From Hyparrhenia diplandra (Eukaryota > Streptophyta > Magnoliopsida > Poales > Poaceae): DNA of 64,000 nt. The stretch spans positions 1-64,000 of the forward strand of contig JADLZK010007807.1 of assembly GCA_015847255.1 (NCBI GenBank), written 5' to 3'. The notes below the pieces were generated by a model. That model had not been told where the DNA came from. It made no database searches and saw only the letters and a program-made list of their open reading frames with translations. The first letter of the stretch is position 1; each line of letters opens with the position of its first letter. Shown piece by piece: positions 55,924 through 64,000 of this stretch. The translations under genes and the position numbers were made by a program.

Positions 55924-58900
55924 TGAGTAACAATAGAAACCTTAAAATCCTGGTATGGAATGTGAGGGGAATCAACTCCCAGGAAAAATGGGATGCCATT
56001 GGAGATAAGATTTCTGAAAGCACTTGTAACATTTTGTGTTTACAAGAAACTAAGAAAGAATCCTTTGATCTGAACTACATAAAAAAGATCTGCCCTAGAC
56101 ACTTGGATAGCTTTGCTTTCTCTCCTTCTATAGGTGCTTCAGGGGGACTTTTGATGATTTGGAATAGTAGCATCTATCAATGTTCAGTAGTTGACTGCAA
56201 CAGCTATGCCATCACCAGTAAAGTGACCTGTCTGCTTGATCAAAGTTCCTTCCATCTGTCTAACATCTATGGCCTTACATATTCTATGGGTAAAATGGCC
56301 TTTGTCACCTGGTTGCTTAACCTGGACACTACTTCTTTTGATGATTGGATCCTTCAGGTGATTTCAACCTCTATAGAAGCCCAGATAATAGAAATAAACC
56401 TGGTGGTAACATTTCTGAGATGCAGCTCTTTGATGAGGCTATAAGTGACTTAAACTTGGTTGATATTCCTTTCAGTGAAAGACAGTTCACTTGGAGTAAT
56501 ATGCAGTCTGATCCTCTTTTAGTCAAACTTGATTGGGTTCTTCTCTCAGATAGTTGGAGTCTCTCCTACCCTTCAACCTTGGTTCAGCCCCTGGCTAGGC
56601 CTCTGTCAGATCATATTCCCTATGTTATAAATATTGACAGCAAAATCCCTAAGAGCAATAACTTCAGGTTTGAAAGCTTCTGGGTAGACCATCCAGGTTT
56701 TTTTGATATAGTAGATCTACATTGGAATTCCTGTGCCTTCTTTGCCAATGCAGCTAGGACTTTGGCTGGTAAATTTAAACAGGTTAGGTCAGGTCTAAGA
56801 AGATGGAGCAAACACCTTTCCAACCTCAACAGATTAATTCATAATTGCAATTGGGTTCTCCTTCTTATTGATGGACTGGAAGATCAAAGGCCTCTGTGTT
56901 CTTTGGAAGTCTCGCTTAAAAATCTCGTTAAGAATCATCTTGCCAAGCTTTTAGAAGACAAAAGGATCTACTGGAGGCAAAGAAATACCATAAGATGGGT
57001 GAATTTATGGGATGAGAATACTACCTACTTTCAAGCTAGAGCCTCTCATAACAACATCAGAAAATATATTGGAAGTCTGGCCACCAGGGATAACATTTTG
57101 ATTTCTGATCATGATCAAAAAGCTGCTCTACTTTGGTCTACTTTTAAAAATAGACTGGGCATCTCTGAGTTCAATGGGGTCTCTTATAACCTAATCTCTC
57201 TTCTGCAGAATAAGGAGGAGGTTCTTTTACATCTAGCTGATAACTTTTCTGAAGCTGAGATTCTAAATGTAGTTAAAGCCCTCCCTAGTAATCATGCTCC
57301 AGGCCCTGATGGCTTCAATGGCTTTTTCATCAAGAAATGTTGGCATATCATAAAGCAGGATTTCATGAGATTCTTAAATGACTTCTGCACCTCAGACTTG
57401 GATATTCAGTGCATCAATGACTCACTAATCACTCTTATACCCAAGAAAGACAACCCAACCACTGTTGATGACTACAGACCTATCTCCCTCCTAAACTATT
57501 CCCTTAAGTGCCTTACCAAGATTCTTTCATCTAGGTTGCAGGAGGTTATAATAGAATTGGTTCATGCAAATCAATATGGTTTTATAAAGGGGAGAACTAT
57601 CCAAGATTGCTTAGCTTGGGCCTTTCTGTTCTTGCATATTTGTCACCAATCAAAAAAGGAAATCATCATACTTAAGCTGGACTTTGAGAAAGCCTTTGAC
57701 AAGGTTGAGCATCAATATATTTTGGAGATTATGAAACACAAGGGTTTTCCTACAAAATGGATCAATTGGATTGAAATGATCCTCAGTTCAGGGTCCTCTT
57801 CGGTTTTACTGAATGGCATACCAGGGAAAACTTTCAAATGCCTCAGAGGTGTCAGACAGGGTGATCCACTATCCCCTCTCCTTTTTGCTCTTGCAGCAGG
57901 CCTTCTTCAATCCATCATCAACAATGGTTGGAGAAATGGAGTGATCAAGCATCCTCTTAGTGATAATTTTGGTGGTGATTACCCCATTGTTCAATATGCA
58001 GATGACACCCTGCTGATTCTGCCAGCTGATCCTTTAAGCCTTTTCAGCCTGAAATGCTTGCTGAGATCCTTTTCTGATTCTTCTGGGCTACATGTAAACT
58101 TCAACAAATCCTTCATGGTGCCAATCAATATTGACCAAACCAAGCTAGTTCATTTGGCTAACACTTTTGGTTGTTCTACTGGCATTATGCCCTTCACCTA
58201 CCTCGGTCTTCCTCTTGGAATCACTAGACCCTTTGTGTCTGACTTTGCTCCTGTCATACAAAGAATAGAAGCTAGAACTATGGGTTTCAGTAGAATGTTG
58301 TCTTATCATGGGAGACTCACTCTAGTCAACTCAGTCCTATTTGCAGTACCAACTTTCTACATGTATACCCTCATCTTCCCTCCCCCTGTGATTGAGAGTA
58401 TTGACAGATATAGAAAGCACTATCTTTGGAGTGGTGGTGATATAAATAAAAAAGGTAAATGTCTGGCAGCCTGGGGACCGGCATGCAGATCCAAGAAAGA
58501 AGGTGGCCTAGGGATTATTGATATTGAAACTCAGAACAAAGCCCTACTCATGAAGTTCCTAGATAAATTCTATAATCAGGTAGATGTCCCTTGGGTTTAG
58601 CTAACCTGGAGCAAGCTCTATGCTAATAGCAATACTCCCCCTCATGCAAGAACCCCAGTGGGCTCTTTTTGGTGGAGAGATGTGTTGAAACTAAGTTCAG
58701 AATTCAGAAGCTTAGCCTCTTGTCACCCAGTTTCAGGAAAAGCTGTGCTCTTTTGGTCTGACATTTGGAAAGGCACTTGCATTAAGGATCAATTTCTATG
58801 GTTATTTTCTTTTGCCAAAAAAAAAAAAAGAAATGTTCCATCAGATTCTTCCTGGATAATCTGGAAGATAGAAACTTTTTCTTGCCACTTTCTGCTCAGG

Positions 58901-59487
58901 CCCTAACTAAACTTCATGACCTTCAATCCCTGATCGATTCATTTGACTGGGATGCTGATGGTTCTGATCAATGGCATTATATTTGGAACTGAAATGTTTA
59001 TTCAACCAAAAAAGCCTACAAACTTTTGAAGGGTTCTGTTCCTGCTTCACTATTATTCGAATGGCTCTGGAAAGGCTCTAACCTGGGGAAACAGAAGTTC
59101 TTCTTTTGGTTGCTCCTCAAGGACAGATTGAACACTCGAAGTCTTCTTAAGAGGAAAAATATGTTCTTACCCAGCTACTCTTGTGCTATTTGCAATGCTA
59201 ATGGAGAAGAAACTATTTAGCACTTGTTCTTCGAATGCCCTTTCAGTCAGGCTTGCTGGATCGTCCTAGGTATTGATTGGAATCTTTCTCTGCCTCCCCT
59301 AGATATGCTAATTCAAGCTAGGATGGACTTTGGAGCATCCGTTTTTAGAGAAGTGGTAATCACCGCATGTTGGTCCATCTGGAATATGAGGAATGACCTG
59401 ATCTTTGACAGTAGACCTTGCACTTATGCCAATTGGAGAAGTCATTTTAAGGAACAAATTGGCTTGATTTGCAAAGGCCAAACCTAG
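55924..59487 (+). pseudogene. LINE ORF2: endonuclease, reverse transcriptase and zf-RVT, broken late
   Basis: The start MSNNRNLKILVWNVRGIN opens an EEP endonuclease with the catalytic sites WNVRG, LQETK, GDFN (reached after a one-base shift near 56356) and SDH (near 56610). The RT, open to 58600, has LIPKKDNPTTVDDYRPISLL, KLDFEKAFDKVEH, RGVRQGDPLSPLLF and QYADDTLLI, so the YADD motif is intact. It then meets TAG at 58598-58600, where the family continues. Further breaks are a shift in the A13 run near 58819, TGA near 58992 and TAG at 59218, inside the zinc finger CAICNANGEETI-HLFFECP. ORF2 nicks target DNA and copies the RNA there. The 5' two thirds are remarkably intact. Confidence 0.93.
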
Positions 59488-59685
59488 CCTTGCAGCACCC
59501 CTTAATCTGTGGTTGGAGAATATCCCCTAATGTAATTCTATTTTTCTTTTGAGCTTGAGTAGCTCCAAAAAAATACTTGCACTCCTTGTGCACCTGTACT
59601 GCCCCTTTTATTTCCTTATATGAATGAAAAAGATTAGGTGTGTGTGTGTGGGGGTCCCCACTAAATCCTCAAAAAAAAAAAAAAA
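59488..59685 (+). other. LINE 3' UTR and poly(A) tail
   Basis: It contains GAATGAAAAAG and (TG)n near 59636-59650, and ends in 15 A at 59671-59685. Confidence 0.8.
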
Positions 59686-60118
59686 TATTAGTAGACCCAA
59701 ACAGAAGGCTCTAATACTTAGTAGCCACTTCCTAGTTAAGTGCATCAGGCTCCCGCCTAATATTTCTCAAAAAAAAGAAGAAAAAAAAGCAGTAGCCAAT
59801 ATTTAATCCGATACTATATCGAAGATTACATAAACGGCCGGTCCTCCGTGTCCTCAAACTGGCGACGTTTATTATCAAGCAGTAAATAATGGCATGATTA
59901 CTATGGACGTTGTTTCTATAACTACAATTATACCCGTGCGTTACAATTGAAAAAAAAAATCTGATAATCTAACTTTAAAATTATGTTGTACTATTACCAA
60001 AAAACGAGACCATGTTTGCAACATTCTGATGGTACCCAATCTTTACTATCACACATGAGTTTCCACAAAATATGAACAATTAGCACACAATTCAAATTTT
60101 AATGTGATTTCAAAATAA
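59686..60118. other. Intergenic AT-rich DNA after the LINE
   Basis: It starts with a TATTAGTAG-type sequence resembling the MITE-like motifs at 40490-41240, consistent with the LINE having inserted into such a repeat. No gene. Confidence 0.45.
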
Positions 60119-60345
60119 CACTACTATGACAGAGCCTTTTAGGGGCGGCTGCGGATGGTTTCTAGAGGCAACTAGCCTAGCCGCCCCCGTAACCATCCGT
60201 CTATAGATATCACCGACTCCTATGGGTAGATGGCCAGCCACTTCTAGAAATCGATTTATAGGGGCAGCTGGAAACATGAGCTGCCCTACAAATCATTTTC
60301 CAACCGCCACTAGAAATCATTTTCTATAAATAAAAAATAGCAAAT
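60119..60345 (+). mobile_element. CACTA element end fragment
   Basis: It begins CACTACTATGACAGAGCC. Subterminal motifs are TTTAGGGGCGGCTG, TATAGGGGCAGCTGG and their reverse forms, a different CACTA family from 53543. The other end was not found. Confidence 0.7.
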
Positions 60346-60730
60346 TTTTAATATGGGGAGGCACCCACTAGGCAGCTGCACGCGAGCAAAAGTCATAAGT
60401 CACGGATTTTCTAGAAATCACCGATTGATTTCACTAAGAACTATGGTGGCAAGAGCACTAGAGTGGAGCCTCAACTCCCTTCGTATGCTCCGCAGCTCCC
60501 ATTCAACTTTTTGTGCTTTGGCTCTCCTTAAGGACGGTCTATCTAAGGCATAAGGTCGACCTCAAGCCCCTTAAGACCGTCGTTCCATACACTCTGGATG
60601 CCCTTATAAAACACTGCAGCACAATCCACTTGGATGCCCATATGGCTAGGCCTCATGCTTACCTTGAAGAGATGATTGGACCAAGCGTGGGACATGCCAT
60701 TATTGTCAAATACTTATCATAGTACCATTA
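60346..60730. other. Unidentified, partly coding-like segment
   Basis: Two short plus-strand open frames (60353-60553 and 60513-60722) match no family I recognise. The stretch ACCTTGAAGAGATGATTGG at 60662 recurs, slightly changed, near 62043. It may be a gene fragment carried by the CACTA element to the left. Confidence 0.3.
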
Positions 60731-60876
60731 GATCATCTCCAAGAGACCCTCCATACAGCTATTAATAGAAGACGAGAAAACTGTTGGAGAGTGAAAAGAT
60801 ATAGAAAGCGAGTTTTATGCAAATGACTCTAAATGGTGACTTATAGAGTGAGATTTAGAAAGGCTCCGAGATGCTC
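60731..60876. mobile_element. Tourist-like (PIF/Harbinger) MITE
   Basis: 146 bp with inverted ends GATCATCTCCAAGAG and, in reverse complement, GAGCATCTCGGAG. Flanked by TTA on both sides (60728-60730 and 60877-60879). Confidence 0.85.
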
Positions 60877-60915
60877 TTAGGGAAGCGTGGATTCTAGCAC
60901 AAGAGATTGAATTTA

Positions 60916-61176
60916 CTCCGTCTGTCCATAAAAAAAAATATAAAATTCTAGCATAGTACTAATTAAGTAGAACCATCGTGTGTTTGACTAAAAAAATTAT
61001 TGAAAGTACCAAGATTTATGTTACCAAATAAGTATCATTATATTAATTATAGAATATATTTTAATTGTATACTTGTTGGTGCCATAAATATTGACAATCT
61101 TTATGTAGAGTTGAACAAACTTTAGATAGTTTACATAAAGACATGAACTTGAATTGGATCATTTTGCGGACGTAGG
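60916..61176. mobile_element. Stowaway-like MITE, diverged
   Basis: Left end CTCCGTCTGTCC; the right end in reverse complement is CCTACGTCCGC. TA on both sides (60914-60915, 61177-61178). Internal motifs TTTGACTAAA and GAGTTGAACAAAC are typical. 261 bp. Confidence 0.8.
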
Positions 61177-62095
61177 TAGATTTGAAGATTAGGAAGAATG
61201 TACACAAATAAGATTTATTAAGTATACATTAGGAAAAACAAACAAAAGCATTGATGACCTGGACCATATAGGCTGATGCTGATTGAGGTTTGTCCAACTA
61301 GCAGGTTCCAGGAAATAGGGCACATGTTAACCTGTTCTCATCCATCAATATATATGGACCAATGTGGCATCTGCATGGACTCAATTTGATTCCTCGAAGA
61401 GATATTTTTAGGTCCCTAAAAAAAGGAGACATCTTTAGAGAGAAACCGATATAATAAGTGCAGTGTTCGGTGTGTTTAGAGGTCAAACTTCTTCCCAAAA
61501 TTTTCTGCATTCCCATCACATCCTCATCACATCGAAACATTAAATGCATCAAAAACGCATGCCAGGAGTATGAAATGTAGGTAAAAAAAAAAACTAATTG
61601 CACAGTTTAGATGTACATTGCGAGACGATTCTTTTAAGCCTAGTTACCCAATGATAGGATAATATTTACCACAAATAAACAAAACGTGCTACAATCTTTT
61701 CAGTTCGCTACAGTGCTAAATTTTGGCCAGAATTGCAAAATTTTGGCCAAACCTTTGGCCTCTGAACACACCCGTTGCTTAAATTAGCGTTTTCTGGGAA
61801 ATAACGGCATTGACACAACACATGTCGGCAGGGATGGGTGGATTCATTGAATTTCATCATCTTCCTACAACCATACAGTCTTCTTCGTTCATAAATGCTT
61901 TTGTTTGACCCAGTGGGGACGAAGTCGACCGGCAGCTATCTGTTCTGCAAGGTACAATACTACACATCATCATTATTATGATTGATGACTGGGCAGTGCG
62001 ACGTGTGCCTTGTACGATATGCGTGGACGGCTGGGCCTGCTACCTTGTAGAGATGATTGGACCAAACGGAACCGTGGATATAACGCATGCATTTC
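61177..62095. other. Intergenic DNA, no gene recognised
   Basis: Mixed AT-rich sequence. A partial copy of the 60655-60690 motif lies at 62038-62070. Some motifs (GCTACAGTGCTAAATTTTGGCC, then a second TTTTGGCCA) near 61706-61750 look like an old MITE. Nothing else is supported. Confidence 0.4.
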
Positions 62096-62202
62096 GTCCC
62101 TCCACCCATAATAAAAGAATACAATTCTAGATCAAAATCAAGTTAAACTATTTTGTGCTTAAACAAATTATGCAAAACAAAAATTTTATGATAAATAAAT
62201 AT
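62096..62202. mobile_element. Stowaway MITE fragment (left end only)
   Basis: GTCCCTCCACCCATAATAAA at the left and an interior similar to 60916-61176, cut at about 62202 by the following LTR-like sequence. Confidence 0.6.
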
Positions 62203-62746
62203 CACAAGATCACTCGGAAGGAGATGGACACAAGCCGTCGCGAGAACAAGAGAAATCAGCGCAACACACAAGTCGGCGGACAGTCCGATGACGAATTTTG
62301 AAATCGGACCGGAGAAAACAGGGCATCTGGCCTTACCGAAAACCAAGGAAGCGGACGCGCAGGAGGGTAGGCTCCTGACGCGTTAGGTGGAGAAAAACCC
62401 AAAAACGAACCTTACTGGACACTCTATGGATGCACTTGAGCCAAGCAGCGGACGCGACAGGGTTGTGCGTCCGGTGCTGCTCAAAGTCCGAGTTCAGAAG
62501 CAGACCAGCGGACGCGTCAGCTATGGAGACAGCGGACGCGTCAGATACGACAAAACAGCGAGAAAAAACTCTCTGGACACCCTCCGGACTCACAGCACCA
62601 ACTACTACATTAATGATTTTTTGTGGCATTTTTTTTATTTTCCGTGGCAGTTTTCGTAACCACCACCGAGCAAAGGTCACGGTTAATCGTGGTTTTTCCA
62701 ACCATCAAAAACCGTACCATGGCGGTTTTGAAGAAAACCGCCACGG

Positions 62747-63097
62747 TTAATCCAAAAAAGAAAAAAAAAAAGGAAAAAATAAAAAAAAGAAAAAGCCCAA
62801 ACCTAACCCTAACGGGCCCAGATCCCAGCCGCCACGGCCGAACCTAACCCTAATGGGCGCCGCCGCCGCGGCGGCGGACGCTTCGCCGCCGGCCCTCGAC
62901 GCGCATGCCTGCCGCTTGACGCGCGCGCCGCAGCCGATCGCCGCCCGCCGCTGGGCCTTCAGCGCCCGGCCGCAGGGCGAGGGCCGGGCCGACGCTGCGC
63001 AGCCACAGATCCGCGGGCGCCGCGGCCGCGTGGGCGCAGTACCGCCGCCGAGATCCATGGCGTCGGCCGCTGACGCCGCGCCACCGGCAGAATCCAT
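62747..63097 (-). CDS. Small Ala/Arg-rich open frame inside the CACTA element, doubtful
   Basis: A 116-codon minus-strand frame starts MDSAGGAASAADAMDLGGG in a good context (CGCCATGGA), about 105 bases downstream of a minus-strand TATA box in TAGTATATATACAGG (63201-63216). It ends in a Phe-rich stretch read from an A-rich run, which is not protein-like. It may be a captured first exon of a host gene or chance in GC-rich DNA. The other CACTA element has the same layout but no comparable ATG frame. Confidence 0.25.
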   Translation of the reverse strand: MDSAGGAASAADAMDLGGGTAPTRPRRPRICGCAASARPSPCGRALKAQRRAAIGCGARVKRQACASRAGGEASAAAAAAPIRVRFGRGGWDLGPLGLGLGFFFFLFFPFFFSFLD

Positions 63098-63200
63098 GGC
63101 GCGGTCGCCGCTGCACGCCAGGGGAGAAGGGAGCGCCGGGTGACGAGGGAAAGACAGGAGTGAGGGTGAGGGAGAGAAGTGAGAGAGAGGAAAACCTAAG

Positions 63201-63216
63201 TCCTGTATATATACTA
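63201..63216 (-). promoter_or_regulatory. TATA box inside the second CACTA element
   Basis: TATATATAC on the minus strand, followed by a CT-rich leader and the ATG at 63097. Position and surroundings mirror the TATA box at 53849 of the first CACTA element. Confidence 0.45.
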
Positions 63217-64000
63217 CTGATGGTTATCGGGCTGGTTTGGGCTTTTTATTGATAGTGGGCCTTGGCCACCATTAACCATGGCGGTTTTTGTAAAATAACT
63301 ACCACGGTTAATGGCTATTAACCGTGGCGGTTATTTTATAAAAACCGCCACGGTTAATCGATTAACCGTGGCAGCTTTTTGCCCTGTAGGCTGGCTTTTC
63401 CGGCCTCCATTAACCATGGAGGTTTTTTAAAAAACCACCATGGTTAATAAAAGCTAAGTGCCTTGTAAAAGATTTTATGTAGTAGTGACCGAAAGCAGCG
63501 GGACGCGCGGGAGCGGCGGGTCGGAGCTTCTCCAAAGCGACGCTCAAATCGTGAGCTGCGGATGCATTGTGGGCCTGGAGCGTTGCATCGGATGCATGCG
63601 AGGGTGCGTCCGGTGCAGCGTCCGCTGCCCCCGACACCTGAAGAACAGACCACGATTTCATAATCGCCTCACACAAAATCGTCCAAATCTCGGGAAATAC
63701 TCAACCAACTCTTATCAAATTTTGACTAGATGATCTTGACCTAGTTGTGAGTCTATCCCTTGAAAATCATGGCGAATCCTCAAGCCAAACACCCAGAATT
63801 TTAGATCACGCCCCAAAAACGATGAACTCGAAACCTAAACACAAATTTGCTTCGATCTGTGATTTCTTGAGGAATCAAACAAAACCCTTCGGTGGTTCTC
63901 TTAGGTTCATGTCATAGCACAAATCTATGCAAGAAGAACAACTCGAATTGACCCGAAATCGAAGAAATCGCAGTTAGAAAAGGAGGGGAAAAAGAGTGAC

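Larger units (their letters stand above)
41240..59685 (+). mobile_element. LINE (L1-type) element, degenerate, split by a nested LTR element
   Basis: ORF1 pieces lie at 41340-44183, ORF2 pieces at 55923-59487, and a 15 bp poly(A) tail at 59671-59685. Removing 44516-55885 restores a continuous LINE with about 250 bases between the ORFs. The 5' end is estimated from the start of a GC-rich, CT-rich leader. Target duplications could not be fixed: the sequence after poly(A) (TATTAGTAGACC) only loosely resembles ACTATTAGCTACC near 41221. Several stops and frameshifts make it immobile. Confidence 0.85.
62600..63487. mobile_element. Second non-autonomous CACTA element with promoter-like GC-rich core
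   Basis: Left end AACTACTACATTAATG (first C changed to A); right end in reverse complement CACTACTACATAAAATC. The duplication is ACC (62597-62599 and 63488-63490). 888 bp. It has the same ACCGCCACGG-type subterminal motifs as 53543-54625, with a near-palindrome around 63341-63380. Its GC-rich core (62830-63120) lies in minus orientation behind a TATA box. No transposase. Confidence 0.88.
62203..64000 (+). repeat. Probable LTR of an unidentified retrotransposon, split by a CACTA element, runs out of the window
   Basis: Outside 62600-63487 the sequence is continuous and contains repeated GCGGACGCG and GCGTCCGGTG motifs (62350-62560, 63490-63640), similar to the U3 of the Copia LTR at 17030-17310. 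The left edge cuts a MITE. No coding domain, primer site or end was found, so the class and strand are uncertain. Confidence 0.4.

Noticed and set aside
1..64000. CRISPR arrays, phage or bacterial defence systems, rRNA and tRNA genes
   Set aside because: No regularly spaced repeats, no prokaryotic operon layout and no complete RNA gene was seen. The short direct repeats present belong to transposon ends or microsatellites.

Overview
The window is nuclear DNA from a grass (Poaceae), most likely from a repeat-rich interstitial region. The grounds are the repeats: Tat-lineage Ty3/gypsy elements with an antisense extra ORF, an Angela/BARE-type Copia LTR, a Sirevirus-type Copia gag, CACTA elements, Stowaway and Tourist MITEs and a grass-type LINE. 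There is also a grass-type kinase gene with a C-terminal MSP domain. No bacterial, organellar or viral gene cluster is present. Roughly nine tenths of the window is mobile-element sequence.

Layout. (1) 1-15029: Tat-lineage gypsy element on the minus strand (3' LTR at the left, 5' LTR 13959-15029). Its gag is split by an Angela-type solo LTR (10608-11874, target duplication ATGTG). It sits in the gag of a Sirevirus-type Copia element (15030-17325). (2) 17600-18180: older Copia integrase fragment. (3) 18385-19790: broken serine carboxypeptidase-like gene (SCPL50 type), plus strand. (4) 20326-22891: LTR of a large gypsy element, carrying a Stowaway MITE and cut on its right by (5) 22892-37585: a second Tat element, minus strand, in an LTR-sharing tandem arrangement with the remnant of another copy. 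(6) 37846-39965: the one apparently intact host gene, a six-exon minus-strand cytoplasmic kinase with a C-terminal MSP domain. (7) about 41240-59685: a degenerate LINE whose ORF1 (left) and ORF2 (right) are separated by a non-autonomous LTR element (44516-55885). That element contains a 4.7 kb solo LTR (47759-52452), which contains another solo LTR (48469-50140), and its right LTR contains a CACTA element (53543-54625). Target duplications can be read directly for these layers. (8) 59686-64000: MITEs, a CACTA end fragment, and part of an unidentified LTR-like sequence split by a second CACTA element (62600-63487).

The genes do not form a pathway. The story is a layered record of insertions around one expressed-looking kinase gene and one carboxypeptidase relic. 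Three points deserve attention. First, both Tat copies carry a promoter-like TATA box and a large plus-strand gene antisense to gag-pol. Second, the two CACTA elements share a design: subterminal palindromes around a TATA box and a GC-rich transcript-like core. Third, divergence in the GC-rich elements is mostly small indels whereas AT-rich neighbours are clean, which points at least partly to base-calling or assembly error.
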